Shown in pieces: positions 1 to 9,081 of a stretch of DNA of 64,000 nt. A program made the position numbers and the translations under genes. The stretch's first letter is position 1. The number at the start of each line of letters is the position of its first letter. The notes beneath the pieces are model-generated. The model ran no database searches. It was not told the origin of the DNA and saw nothing but the letters and a program-made list of their open reading frames with translations. This stretch comes from Amazonocrinis nigriterrae CENA67 (lineage in GTDB: Bacteria; Cyanobacteriota; Cyanobacteriia; Cyanobacteriales; Nostocaceae): positions 2,317-66,316 of the forward strand of contig NZ_JAECZC010000003.1 of the NCBI RefSeq assembly GCF_016056305.1, written 5' to 3'.

Positions 1-141
1 CTTGATAGCGTTTGGAATGCTCTCCACGCTTTGCATTGCGACTTTTACATGCTAAAAGAAATACAAAAAGTAAAACAATTGCAGCAACCGTGGGACATCT
101 TAACCCATGACGAAGCAATGCGTATGCTAATGTTTGTCTGA
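1..141 (+). CDS. C-terminal end of an unknown protein (partial)
   Basis: Frame 1 is open from the window edge for 46 codons and ends with TGA at 139-141. The visible tail reads LDSVWNALHALHCDFY, then a basic stretch rich in K and Q, then WDILTHDEAMRMLMFV. I do not recognise the family. It is not clearly an antitoxin for the toxin-like gene that follows, because 175 bp of repeat-rich DNA separates them. It could be a genuine C-terminus or a chance open frame; the amino-acid composition looks protein-like. Confidence 0.4.
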   Translation, partial: LDSVWNALHALHCDFYMLKEIQKVKQLQQPWDILTHDEAMRMLMFV

Positions 142-159
142 ATCAGCAGTCAAAAAGGG

Positions 160-300
160 ACTAGGTACTGGGGACTGGTGACTGGTGACTGGGGACTGGG
201 GACTGGGAAAAAATATTAGTTCATCAAACAGCGGTTTTTTTCTAATACCCAATCCCCGATACCCAATACCCAATCCCCAATCCCTAATCCCCAGTCCCTA
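160..300. repeat. Short tandem repeats in inverted orientation
   Basis: A block of GGGGACTGG/GTGACTGG units (about 163-208) is followed after a spacer by CCCAATCCC/CCCAGTCCCTA units (about 246-300). The two blocks are partly complementary and could fold together. They resemble the short tandemly repeated repetitive (STRR) heptanucleotide arrays known from filamentous cyanobacteria. Confidence 0.7.
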
Positions 301-316
301 GTAAAGGTGACGCCTA

Positions 317-574
317 GTGAGTCTGGAAGTGCGCTATGCCAGGTCTTTTTTGGTAGACCTGAAGAGTTTAGAACCGGCTGCCTACCAGCGGGTATATGAT
401 TTTGTGTTTTTAGAGTTTGCCCAAAAGGGACTGCTGCATAGTCTACCAGAACTGCGGCAGCTTGATAGTGAGGGTATTTTTCATCGCTTTACTATAGATA
501 AATATCTTATTGGTATAGAAATTAGGGGTGAAATTGTCAAATTTTTGCGGGTCATCCCTATGCCAGATGTTTAA
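317..574 (+). CDS. RelE/ParE-like type II toxin (mRNA interferase fold)
   Basis: An 85-residue protein with the compact layout of RelE/ParE toxins: N-terminal VRYARSFLVDLKSLEP, a central helical part with basic residues, and the characteristic C-terminal strand block RFTIDKYLIGIEIRG followed by VKFLRVI. Family members usually cleave ribosome-bound mRNA or poison gyrase and are neutralised by a small antitoxin encoded next door. The start is GTG at 317, since TGA at 308 closes the frame; AAAGG lies about 11 nt upstream. No antitoxin is evident on either side: the upstream fragment ending at 141 is unrecognised and pgi follows. It may be an orphan toxin or a domesticated one. Family assignment is fairly sure, activity is not. 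Confidence 0.65.
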   Translation: MSLEVRYARSFLVDLKSLEPAAYQRVYDFVFLEFAQKGLLHSLPELRQLDSEGIFHRFTIDKYLIGIEIRGEIVKFLRVIPMPDV

Positions 575-686
575 GCTAGAGAGTTAGACCAACACTTAAA
601 ACTGTAAACTGTATAAGGCTAGGCAGGGATGGCTCTATCCTTAAATTAAACTTGTTTTGGAAAAACACTTTACTTGAGATTTCCCT

Positions 687-2273
687 ATGGATGCAAGGGC
701 ACTTTGGCAACGATACCAAGATTGGTTATATTTCCACGAGGGATTAGGACTTTATCTAGATGTAAGTCGGATGCGTTTTGATGACGCTTTTGTGGAGTCG
801 TTGCAGCCGAAGTTTGACAAAGCGTTTGCGGATATGGCGGAATTAGAGAAGGGCGCGATCGCTAATCCTGACGAAAACCGCATGGTTGGTCACTACTGGC
901 TGCGAAATCCCGATTTAGCACCGTCTCCAGAACTTACACAAGAAATTGTCCAAACTCTAGAAAAAATCGAAGCCTTTGCTGAAAAAGTCCAAACAGGTGC
1001 TATTCATCCTCCTAGGGCTAGCCGCTTTACTGATGTGATTTCCATTGGTATTGGTGGTTCTGCCCTTGGCCCTGAATTTGTCGCTGAAGCTTTGGCACCT
1101 GATTTCCCACCCCTAAAAATTCACTTTATCGACAACACTGATCCCGCAGGTATTGACCGCACTCTCAATCATCTACGAAACAATCTTGCCAGCACTTTGG
1201 TGTTAGTCATCTCTAAATCAGGTGGCACACCAGAACCCCGCAATGGCATGATTGAGGTCAAAAAAGCTTATGCTGGGCACAATTTGGACTTTGCTCAATA
1301 TGCTGTAGCTATTACTAGCCCTGATAGCAATTTAGATAAAGTGGCTAAGTCTGAAGGTTGGTTGGCCAGGTTTCCCATGTATGACTGGGTAGGAGGACGC
1401 ACTTCAGAAATGTCTGCTGTGGGGCTAGTTCCAGCAGCATTACAGGGTATTGATGTTCGCGCCATGCTAGAAGGCGCAAAAGAAATGGATGACGCTACCC
1501 GCATCCCGGATGTGAAAAACAACCCAGCAGCTTTGTTGGCTTTATCTTGGTATTTTTCTGGCAATGGACGCGGTGAAAAAGACATGGTTGTCCTGCCATA
1601 TAAGGACAGCTTGCTGTTGTTTAGCCGCTATTTGCAACAGCTGGTGATGGAATCTCTAGGTAAGGAAAAAGACTTAGACGGTAACGTTGTCCATCAAGGC
1701 ATCGCCGTTTATGGTAATAAAGGTTCAACAGACCAACACGCTTACGTGCAGCAGTTACGCGAGGGTGTACCGAATTTCTTTGCTACTTTCATCGAAGTTT
1801 TGGAAGACCGTAACGGGTCATCTCCAGAAATTGATCCTGGAGTCACAGCAGGCGATTATCTTTCTGGTTTTCTCCAAGGAACTCGACAAGCGCTTTATGA
1901 AAATCAGCGCGATTCGATTACTGTCACTATTCCTCAAGTAAACCCCCGAACTGTTGGGGCGCTAATTGCTTTGTATGAACGGGCTGTTGGTTTCTACGCC
2001 AGCTTAGTCAATATCAATGCTTACCATCAGCCAGGGGTAGAAGCTGGCAAAAAAGCTGCTGCGGTCATTCTCGACTTGCAAACACGAGTATTAGCAGTCC
2101 TACAAAAAGAAAAAACTCCCCTTTCCTTGGGAGAAATTGCCGATAAAGCAGGTGCTGCTGATCAAATTGAGGCAATTTACAAGATTCTGCGTCATCTCCA
2201 TGCCAATCAACGGGGTGTGGTTTTGCAAGGTAATCTTGGACAACCCAGTAGTTTGAAGGTTTCTGCTAGCTAA
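687..2273 (+). CDS. pgi: Glucose-6-phosphate isomerase
   Basis: Interconverts glucose-6-phosphate and fructose-6-phosphate in glycolysis, gluconeogenesis and the oxidative pentose phosphate route; cytosolic. The 528-residue protein carries the SIS fold with the phosphosugar-binding block [19 protein letters not shown], the [11 protein letters not shown] loop, and the [15 protein letters not shown] segment. The later [18 protein letters not shown] motif contributes catalytic Glu/His residues in this family. The length matches cyanobacterial enzymes. It stands alone on the plus strand, with a strong hairpin terminator at 2341-2376. Confidence 0.97.
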   Translation: MDARALWQRYQDWLYFHEGLGLYLDVSRMRFDDAFVESLQPKFDKAFADMAELEKGAIANPDENRMVGHYWLRNPDLAPSPELTQEIVQTLEKIEAFAEKVQTGAIHPPRASRFTDVISIGIGGSALGPEFVAEALAPDFPPLKIHFIDNTDPAGIDRTLNHLRNNLASTLVLVISKSGGTPEPRNGMIEVKKAYAGHNLDFAQYAVAITSPDSNLDKVAKSEGWLARFPMYDWVGGRTSEMSAVGLVPAALQGIDVRAMLEGAKEMDDATRIPDVKNNPAALLALSWYFSGNGRGEKDMVVLPYKDSLLLFSRYLQQLVMESLGKEKDLDGNVVHQGIAVYGNKGSTDQHAYVQQLREGVPNFFATFIEVLEDRNGSSPEIDPGVTAGDYLSGFLQGTRQALYENQRDSITVTIPQVNPRTVGALIALYERAVGFYASLVNINAYHQPGVEAGKKAAAVILDLQTRVLAVLQKEKTPLSLGEIADKAGAADQIEAIYKILRHLHANQRGVVLQGNLGQPSSLKVSAS

Positions 2274-2340
2274 TAAATCATACCTACTTCAGTAGTGTTA
2301 ACACATGCTTGTTAGTACTAATCAGTTGAGATTATTAGTT

Positions 2341-2376
2341 GATGTCGAGAAGTATGCTTTCTCGACATCTTTTTTC
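2341..2376 (+). terminator. Rho-independent terminator of pgi
   Basis: GATGTCGAGAA at 2341-2351 and TTCTCGACATC at 2359-2369 form a perfect 11-bp stem with a 7-nt loop, followed directly by a run of six to seven T. It lies 68 bp after the pgi stop codon. Confidence 0.9.
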
Positions 2377-2479
2377 ATTGGCAGCAATATAGTTAATGTT
2401 TTCGATCATGTATAGTTGTTTGGACTTTTGACTATCAAAAGCTCTTACAAATGGCTATGCAAAGAATATGTGTTTTACT

Positions 2480-3145
2480 TTATCTCGCAGATGCTAATTT
2501 ATCAGCAATGCGTGTAGTTTCTGGCAACCGATATTTTGGTGTGCAACGTAATACATAGTCAATTGCTGTAGGTAAACTAACTTTATATCCACTAGAGACA
2601 TACACTGGTTTAACTTTTGTGCGTGTCCTTAAAACTGCTCCTATTGTTTCACTTCGATCTATTAGTGGTTGCCAGCTGCCTCTTGTTTCTGGCAATTCTT
2701 GATGTTTGCCAATAAGTAATGATTTTGCTACACCTATTGTTGGTATATCAATAAGTATTCCTAAATGAGAAGCTATACCTAATCTGCGAGGGTGGGCGAT
2801 TCCTTGACCATCACACAAAATGATATCTGGTATTGTTTTAATCTTTTCCAGGGCATCAAGGACAGCAGGAATTTCTCGAAAGGAGAGAAAACCAGGAATG
2901 TAGGGAAAGGTCGTAGGACGGTATGCTAAGGTGGTTTCAATCACCTGTAAATCAGGGAAACTCAGTACAGCTACTGCTGCACGGCTAATAGTTCCATCAG
3001 CTTCAAAACCCATATCAACTCCAGCAACACACTGGACGGGTTCTTTAAATTTATCCTCTGTAATAACCTGCGATCGCAATTGTTCTTGAATAGCTATGGC
3101 TTCTTCCAGCGTCGCTGGCCAATTATGAGCTTGATAAATCTTCAT
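2480..3145 (-). CDS. nfi: Endonuclease V (deoxyinosine 3' endonuclease)
   Basis: Repair nuclease that cuts the second phosphodiester 3' of deoxyinosine produced by adenine deamination. The 221-residue protein shows the family signatures: AGVDMGF near residue 42 (first catalytic Asp), the FPYIPGFLSFREIPA segment, ILCDGQGIAHPRRLGIASH (second metal-binding Asp), and GVAKSLLIG. It starts at ATG 3145 and is divergent from the prohibitin gene, with about 124 bp between them that must hold both promoters. Typical length, no sign of damage. Confidence 0.95.
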   Translation of the reverse strand: MKIYQAHNWPATLEEAIAIQEQLRSQVITEDKFKEPVQCVAGVDMGFEADGTISRAAVAVLSFPDLQVIETTLAYRPTTFPYIPGFLSFREIPAVLDALEKIKTIPDIILCDGQGIAHPRRLGIASHLGILIDIPTIGVAKSLLIGKHQELPETRGSWQPLIDRSETIGAVLRTRTKVKPVYVSSGYKVSLPTAIDYVLRCTPKYRLPETTRIADKLASAR

Positions 3146-3269
3146 ATATATTTTGCGAAATTATTACTGGCAATGGTGTATCTACCCTTGCGATTAATTT
3201 TAACAATTTTGTACTATTTTTGGCTGAATCAATCAACAACAAATACTCAGTTAATTTAGTAGGCTAACT

Positions 3270-4112
3270 ATGCATAATCTACGCAGTAATAGTCTGAATA
3301 ACTTCAACTATATTTTCTACATAGCTGGAGGGATAATTGTATTACTTTTAATAACTAGTTTGTCCCCTTTTACAATTATTAATGCAGGCGAACGTGGCGT
3401 TGTGATGAAATTTGGCAAAGTCCAAGATAAAGTCTTAGATGAAGGTATTCATCCAATTATGCCAATTGTGACATCAGTTAAAAGACTCAGCGTCCGCGTA
3501 CAGCAAAACAGTTTTCAGTCTGATGCCGCTTCCAAAGACCTCCAGAAAATTACAACAGAACTCGCTGTCAATTGGCATGTTAATCCAACACGAGTTAATC
3601 AGGTTTTTCAGCAAATTGGCGACCAAGAACAAATCATTGGAGGAATAATTACTCCAGCGGTATCTGAAGTTTTAAAAGCAGCAACTGCGAAAAAGACAGC
3701 AGAGGAAATAATTACTAAAAGAACAGAATTAAAAGACGAAATTGATCAGCACCTAAAAACTCGTCTAGCAGCCTATAATTTGATAGTAGATGATGTCTCT
3801 CTAGTGAATTTTGCGTTTTCTCCAGAGTTTGGTAAAGCTATTGAAGCCAAACAAATCGCTGAACAAGAGGCTAAACAGGCAGAATTTATTGCTCAAAAAG
3901 CAACTCAAGAAGCTCAAGCAGAAGTCAATCGCGCCAAAGGTCAAGCAGAAGCGCAAAGATTACAAAGGCTTACTTTAACACCAGAATTATTACAAAAACA
4001 AGCTATTGAGAAATGGGATGGTCGTTTTCCGATGGTTATGGGTGGGAATGGTTCGCTGCCGTTAGTGAATATTAATCCTGAAAGTTTAGCAAGTGAAAAT
4101 AAGACTCAATAG
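3270..4112 (+). CDS. Prohibitin-like SPFH/Band 7 membrane protein
   Basis: A 280-residue protein with an N-terminal hydrophobic anchor (about residues 15-35, FYIAGGIIVLLLITSLSPF), an SPFH domain beginning INAGERGVVMKFGKV, and a long Ala/Glu/Gln-rich coiled coil (about 185-235: KQIAEQEAKQAEFIAQKA). This is the architecture of prohibitins, which form ring-like oligomers at membranes and modulate membrane proteases or act as scaffolds. No protease gene is adjacent, so the partner cannot be inferred here. The start at 3270 is supported by the spacing from the TM segment. Confidence 0.9.
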   Translation: MHNLRSNSLNNFNYIFYIAGGIIVLLLITSLSPFTIINAGERGVVMKFGKVQDKVLDEGIHPIMPIVTSVKRLSVRVQQNSFQSDAASKDLQKITTELAVNWHVNPTRVNQVFQQIGDQEQIIGGIITPAVSEVLKAATAKKTAEEIITKRTELKDEIDQHLKTRLAAYNLIVDDVSLVNFAFSPEFGKAIEAKQIAEQEAKQAEFIAQKATQEAQAEVNRAKGQAEAQRLQRLTLTPELLQKQAIEKWDGRFPMVMGGNGSLPLVNINPESLASENKTQ

Positions 4113-4229
4113 TTTCTTTTTATTTTTTAGTTAGGCTGGTAAGTAAGGTTGATTGGATTTGCGTTTTCGCTTATTTGCTATAGCAATCTTATCTGATTTA
4201 TTATGAAAAATGTTTTTTAATCGAACCGC

Positions 4230-4340
4230 CTTGGGGTGACGCTCGCAAGCTCGCTAACGCCAGTCCCCCATCGTGACGGAAACCGCCAAGACGGGGGCTG
4301 GACTCACCAAGGTGCAGAGAACGCGGAGAGTGAACAAACA
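4230..4340. repeat. Palindromic intergenic repeat
   Basis: GC-rich block in an otherwise AT-rich gap between the prohibitin gene and mnmH. It contains GGGTGACGCTCGCAAGCTCG, then GCTAACGCCAGTCCCCC and its partial complement GGGGGCTGGACTC, ending in GGTGCAGAGAACGCGGAG. The TGACGCTC...GCTAACG(G/C)CAGT order recurs at about 15650-15690 and 18413-18455, so this belongs to a dispersed repeat family in this genome. Confidence 0.65.
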
Positions 4341-4376
4341 GAGATTTTCATAATTGATTTAGAATTGCTATACTAA

Positions 4377-5429
4377 TTAATTTGATAGCAAATCTTTTAA
4401 TAAATTATCAATATTATTAGCTGATAAATTCGGTATTGATAGCAGTTGTTCAGCTTTGCCAAAAAACCGTTTGATTGACTGGTGATAGATGGGATCATAG
4501 TAAAACTGCAAAATATCTTGTACAAATATTTCCCACTCACCAGCATCAATCAATTTGTACCAATGGCTTATTTTTTCACCACCACAGCAAGATTTAAGTT
4601 TCTCCAGCTTGTTTTTTAAAATATCGGGATGAGTTACCAAATGTGGATATGTCTGTAAAAGAAAGTTAACTCTGGCAGCTAATGATAGTTGAATTTCTAC
4701 ACAATTACCTTGCTTCATTTCATGCCACAGAGACTGAGGTAAATAAAGTTTTCCAATTTTTTGGCTTTCTGATTCTACCCATACTGGCTGATGAAAATTA
4801 AACTTTTCCAGTTGTTGTAATAGCAAAGTTTCAAAATATTTTTGTGAAGGTTGAGGCGAAAGTTTTTCCTGCCATTCTTCACCCAGTAAAGAACCCCTAT
4901 GATTAGCCAAACTTTCCAAATCTAAAACTTGAGCGCCATACTGACGCATTTTATCTAAGATATAAGTCTTACCGCTACCAGTTAGACCACACAATACTTG
5001 GTAAGTAAATTTCTCTGGTAAATATTCTAATTTTTCGCGTACATAAGCACGATAAGTTTTATATCCACCTTCAAGTAATGTCACACACCAACCAATTTGT
5101 GTTAGCACTAAAGCCATGCTATTAGAACGCTGTCCCCCACGCCAACAATAGATTAGAGGATAGTAGTCTTTATCTTTAGCTGCAAAGTGTTCTATCAAAT
5201 GGTGAGAGATATTTTTTGATACTAAAGCGGCACCAATTTTCCGTGCATTGAAGGGAGAAACTTGTTTATAAATAGTTCCTACTTCAGCGCGTTCAGCATC
5301 ATTTAGTACTGGTAAATTTATTGCACCAGGAATGTGATCTTCTGCAAATTCACTAGGCGATCGCACATCAATTATCTCACTATAAGTTGCTGTCCAAGGC
5401 TGTTGGGTATATGTAAGTAAACCTGGCAT
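4377..5429 (-). CDS. mnmH: tRNA 2-selenouridine/geranyl-2-thiouridine synthase
   Basis: MnmH (SelU) modifies the wobble 2-thiouridine of certain tRNAs, replacing sulfur with selenium through a geranylated intermediate. The N-terminal rhodanese domain shows IIDVRSPSEFAEDHIPGA and the active-site cysteine in IYCWRGGQRS; the C-terminal half has a P-loop, GLTGSGKT. The open frame extends to a TTG at 5480, but the first ATG at 5429 (MPGLLTYTQQPW) fits the family N-terminus better and gives 350 residues. No selenophosphate synthetase gene lies nearby. Confidence 0.9.
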   Translation of the reverse strand: MPGLLTYTQQPWTATYSEIIDVRSPSEFAEDHIPGAINLPVLNDAERAEVGTIYKQVSPFNARKIGAALVSKNISHHLIEHFAAKDKDYYPLIYCWRGGQRSNSMALVLTQIGWCVTLLEGGYKTYRAYVREKLEYLPEKFTYQVLCGLTGSGKTYILDKMRQYGAQVLDLESLANHRGSLLGEEWQEKLSPQPSQKYFETLLLQQLEKFNFHQPVWVESESQKIGKLYLPQSLWHEMKQGNCVEIQLSLAARVNFLLQTYPHLVTHPDILKNKLEKLKSCCGGEKISHWYKLIDAGEWEIFVQDILQFYYDPIYHQSIKRFFGKAEQLLSIPNLSANNIDNLLKDLLSN

Positions 5430-5581
5430 GATGGTTATGACTTGAGTTATGAAATTCTCTGATGTGGTGATTTCAATCAATCTCAGAAAATATTGCCTGA
5501 AAAATTAACACAATGTTACTTGCACTTCTCAATTGGGAATCCTGAGATAAAAGACTATTTTTTCAGCTTTGTGTACTAGTT

Positions 5582-6103
5582 ATGATACAACCAAATTCTT
5601 TGGAACTTGCGAAACAGGGAGATACAGAGGCGATCGCGTTTTTGATGAATCGTCACTTACAATCTAAGGGTATCACTGCCACAGTCACTCTCAAAGATGC
5701 TTGCTTAGAAGTAATGCTGGAATCATTGCAAACGCCAAATCGGCAGGCTTTAGTTACATTTGTTCACAAAGGTATCACTGGCTTAGGTGCTGCATCCATT
5801 CAGAAAGTGAAAGTTTATTGGCAACAGACGGGTAAGGTTTTTCCCGCTTGGAGTGAAGAATTTAATGTAGGTACAGCAGAAAGTGAATTAGAAGTAATAG
5901 ATAATGAAGATGATTCTAACACTCCTCATTTTTTCACTGTTTCTATTACTTTAAGTGGTGATAGCACATCTGGATTAACAGCAGAAAATTTTGAAAGTAT
6001 TGCTGATAAAATGACAAAAGATATTTTTGCCTACTTTAGTGATATTTGTATTCAAAAAGTGAGTGTAACTAATGGTAGCTCTGTAATCACAAAAGAGCGT
6101 TAG
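5582..6103 (+). CDS. Conserved cyanobacterial protein, triad member 1 (N-terminal domain only)
   Basis: A 173-residue soluble protein. Residues 1-100 (start MIQPNSLELAKQGDTEAIAF, with ITATVTLKDACLEVMLES and a VKVYWQQTGKVFPAWS end) match the first 100 residues of the protein at 7442 closely. Residues 110-173 are unlike the other two copies and contain acidic, Ser/Thr-rich sequence. No membrane segment. It is preceded by GGGAATCCTGA and a CTAGTTATGA start context shared with the two following genes. Function unknown; I know of no named domain and do not assign one. Confidence 0.75.
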   Translation: MIQPNSLELAKQGDTEAIAFLMNRHLQSKGITATVTLKDACLEVMLESLQTPNRQALVTFVHKGITGLGAASIQKVKVYWQQTGKVFPAWSEEFNVGTAESELEVIDNEDDSNTPHFFTVSITLSGDSTSGLTAENFESIADKMTKDIFAYFSDICIQKVSVTNGSSVITKER

Positions 6104-6287
6104 TTTTTTATGTTGATGAGTCAATCTAATTACACTAGTTTTTACTTGGGATGTATAGTTACTATCAACTTATATAAATGTTGCCAAGATAAATTGAATG
6201 AAAATTTTTGATAATGTTGTTTTCAACTATAAACGGGGAATCCTGATGTTATCACAATATTTGATCAGGTTTTAGCATTTACTAGTT

Positions 6288-7232
6288 ATGACACAGCCCA
6301 AGATTTCAGAACTTGCAAAGCATAAATTACAAAAATTTCACTGGCCTGTATGGTTTCCTTATCCTAGTTCTTGGTTGAGAGCGCTGATTCTAGTTCCAAT
6401 AGTCTTCTTTGCAATACGTTTGATAGCCTTTAGCTTGACGGGAGTGCTTATATCATTTAGTAGAAATACTCCTAAATTATTAATATTGTCTACTTTATTT
6501 GGCTTATTAATACCAACAATTTTTTTAGCATTTATTTACCATATTTTTTGGTTTTTTTGGGGTAGTAAGAGTTATAACAATCGCTTACCTAAATGGATAC
6601 TTAGTTTAATTAGTTTATGGTCAGGTTTCTATGCTACGGTTGTGATTGGTTTATCTTTTCTCATAGTTTTAGTTATTTTTTCCGAATTAGCTTTTTCAAA
6701 TTGTAAATTATCCTATGAAATAGCAGAAGAATTAAGTGGCTATGCAGGATGTATAACTGGACGCGCTACAAGAGTAATTTTTAAAAGTATTGAGAATAAA
6801 ACTTTTGTCAATAAACCTTGGTTTATAATTTGGTTACTCACCGCAACTTATCTTTATCAAATTGAATACTTATTTAGTCAATGCTTAATGCCAAAGCTGA
6901 TATCCATACTCACAAAAAATAAGTTTAAGCGCCAGCCTAACAGTGTTGATAACACAGATTTAAATGTGGACAGATTACAAGGTGATATGGGTGTTATCCA
7001 GATGGAAAAGGAAAGAAAACAGCAATCAAATATGACTTCGTTACCCCAGTACTATAATCAAAAGCCTAAAAAACGAAAGAAGCAACTGCTGATATTGTTC
7101 TTAATTTCTTTAACTGCTCTAGGAATATACTTGTTTCCTAAATTATCAGAAGTTAAAGACAATATTCCTTTTCATCTAATTCCTACAAGTCAAACAAAAT
7201 TGCCATCCAAAACTGTAACATTGACACCTTGA
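6288..7232 (+). CDS. Membrane protein, triad member 2 (internally deleted and prematurely stopped copy)
   Basis: A 314-residue protein starting MTQPKISELAKHKLQKFHWP. Compared with the copy at 7442, the first ~11 residues are kept, about 110 residues of the soluble N-terminal domain are missing, and alignment resumes at WPVWFPYPSSWLRALIL. Four or so hydrophobic segments follow (about 30-50, 60-85, 100-130, 175-195), then the shared TDLNVDRLQGDMGV block and a final TM helix near 265-285. It stops after TVTLTP, but the following ~130 bp still resembles the 3' end of the 7442 gene. Probably a decaying duplicate, perhaps still expressed. Function unknown. Confidence 0.65.
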   Translation: MTQPKISELAKHKLQKFHWPVWFPYPSSWLRALILVPIVFFAIRLIAFSLTGVLISFSRNTPKLLILSTLFGLLIPTIFLAFIYHIFWFFWGSKSYNNRLPKWILSLISLWSGFYATVVIGLSFLIVLVIFSELAFSNCKLSYEIAEELSGYAGCITGRATRVIFKSIENKTFVNKPWFIIWLLTATYLYQIEYLFSQCLMPKLISILTKNKFKRQPNSVDNTDLNVDRLQGDMGVIQMEKERKQQSNMTSLPQYYNQKPKKRKKQLLILFLISLTALGIYLFPKLSEVKDNIPFHLIPTSQTKLPSKTVTLTP

Positions 7233-7365
7233 TTAGCAACTTCTTAATAACCTACTTTTACACCTAAGTCTGATAATTTTCTAGAGGCTGCTAATCAAGC
7301 GATTAGTGCAGCTAACCTAACCCAATCAGCAAAAAATCAAGATGATATGTCCTGAAAAATTTAGA
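7233..7365 (+). pseudogene. Relic 3' end of triad member 2
   Basis: Downstream of the TGA at 7230-7232 the sequence TAAGTCTGATAATTTTC, then GAGGCTGCTAATCAAGCGAT and CCCAATCAGCAAAAAATC, is nearly identical to codons for SDNFREAVNQAISAANLTQS in the gene at 7442. The intact copy codes a ~100-residue periplasm-like tail here; in this copy it is out of frame or stopped and breaks off at about 7350-7365. Confidence 0.75.
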
Positions 7366-7441
7366 AACTGTTGTTTTCATCTGTAACTGGGGAATCCTGA
7401 GTATAGAAAATTATTTCCTCAGGTTTTTGTATTTACTGGTT

Positions 7442-8947
7442 ATGACACAGCCTAATCTTTTGGAACTTGCAAAGCAGGGAGATGCACAAGCGATCGCCTC
7501 GACGATTAATTACCTTTTGCAAGACAAACACATCACTGCTAAAGCAGTTTTGAAAGACCTTTGCTTACATGTATTATTAGAATCTGCTCAAGTCCCTGAA
7601 CAACAATCATCAGTCAGATTTATTCGTAATGTGATGAAAAAATTGGCAGTTAAATCTATCAAGTCAGTTAAAATATATGCAAAAAAGACTGGACAACAAT
7701 CAGTAGCTTGGAGTGATTATTTAACTTTGATTGATGATGTTGAAAAACCACAAAATGACTTAGGCAATTTGGGAGTAAAATATCAGGATAATCAAAAAGC
7801 CGCTATATGGCCGGTATGGATACCTTACTTTAATTCATGGTGTAGAGCATTTATTTTAATTCCATTAATAGCTTCAATTGGGTTTATAACTTTTAGGTTG
7901 ACAGGTTTTTGGGGTCTTATTTTATCAGGTATTACTAATCAACTGGAAATATTTATTATAATTTTAATTTTAGGAATATTACTGCCAATGTTTTTGGTTG
8001 CTTATATTCATACTTTTTTTGTAAGTTTATGGAAAAAACAACCAATATCATCTATCTGGCCTCGATGGTTACCCAGTGCTAATAGTTTATGGGAAGGTTT
8101 TTATGCAGAAGTAGTGATGTTTTTATCTTTGTTAATAACTATTTTTATTATTTTACCATTTTTACCAATAAACAATTGTTACCATGAGCCATTATTTACC
8201 TCCTGTCTTAGATATAGTGAAATAGTTTTAAAACAATATATAGATAAATACTCTATTGATAAAATTGGATCATCGATTTGGATTGTGACTGCTGCATATC
8301 TTTATCAAATTGAATATTTATTTAGACATCGTTTCATACCAAAAGTAAAAATCATACTTACAAAATATCAGTCTAAGCGCCAGCCTGACAGTGTTGATAA
8401 CACAGATTTAGATTTGGACAGATTACTAGTTGATATGGGTGTAACCCAAATGCAAAAGGGTAAAAAACAGCAATTACAGATGACTTATTTACCACAGCAG
8501 CATAATCAAAAGCCTAAACAACTAAATAAGCGTCTACTGATATTGCTATTGATTCCCTTAGTGGCTTTAGGGATATACTCGTTTTCTAAACTATCACAAT
8601 TTCAAGAAACTATTACTTTGCCGATCGCCTCTAAAATTTCAACAGAATTACCATCAAAAACTATAGCAGTTACACCTTCAGCATTAACTTCCAAATCACC
8701 TAATTTTATATCTCAGTCTGATAATTTTCGAGAGGCTGTTAATCAAGCGATTAGTGCAGCGAACCTCACCCAATCAGCAAAAAATCCAGATGAATGGAAG
8801 ATAATAGTAAGTCAGTGGCAAGCAGCGATCGCGCTGATGAACAAAGTACCATCTTCTAGCCCCAATTATTCTATAGCCCAGCAAAAAATTACAGAGTATC
8901 AACGCAATCTTAGTTATGCTCAGAAAAATGCTACAGGTGGTAAATAA
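7442..8947 (+). CDS. Membrane protein, triad member 3 (full-length copy)
   Basis: About 501 residues from ATG 7442; the frame is open to a TTG at 7427, but MTQPNLLELAKQGD matches the start of both neighbours. Order: soluble N-terminal domain (1-100), linker, a membrane region beginning WPVWIPYFNSWCRAFIL with four or five hydrophobic segments, a basic cytoplasmic stretch (KKQQLQMTYLPQQHNQKPKQ), a single TM helix, then a tail with the pattern FREAVNQAISAANLTQSAKN and WKIIVSQWQAAIALMNKVP. That tail resembles short helical repeats seen in other cyanobacterial surface proteins. It looks like the ancestor of the two shorter copies upstream. Function unknown. Confidence 0.75.
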   Translation: MTQPNLLELAKQGDAQAIASTINYLLQDKHITAKAVLKDLCLHVLLESAQVPEQQSSVRFIRNVMKKLAVKSIKSVKIYAKKTGQQSVAWSDYLTLIDDVEKPQNDLGNLGVKYQDNQKAAIWPVWIPYFNSWCRAFILIPLIASIGFITFRLTGFWGLILSGITNQLEIFIIILILGILLPMFLVAYIHTFFVSLWKKQPISSIWPRWLPSANSLWEGFYAEVVMFLSLLITIFIILPFLPINNCYHEPLFTSCLRYSEIVLKQYIDKYSIDKIGSSIWIVTAAYLYQIEYLFRHRFIPKVKIILTKYQSKRQPDSVDNTDLDLDRLLVDMGVTQMQKGKKQQLQMTYLPQQHNQKPKQLNKRLLILLLIPLVALGIYSFSKLSQFQETITLPIASKISTELPSKTIAVTPSALTSKSPNFISQSDNFREAVNQAISAANLTQSAKNPDEWKIIVSQWQAAIALMNKVPSSSPNYSIAQQKITEYQRNLSYAQKNATGGK

Positions 8948-9081
8948 TGGCGATCGCTCTTCAATGCTAAGGTAAAAAAGCTTTCAGTGTGTACCTAATC
9001 TAACTGTAGTTTTGCTGTCTCAAATTAATTGTCCTTAGCTAACATACAAAAAGAAAAGCAATTTCGTACCTAAAGCCTACC

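Noticed and set aside
1295-1585. 96-codon minus-strand open frame inside pgi
   Set aside because: Antisense shadow of a strongly supported gene; composition is not protein-like and no start signal is present.
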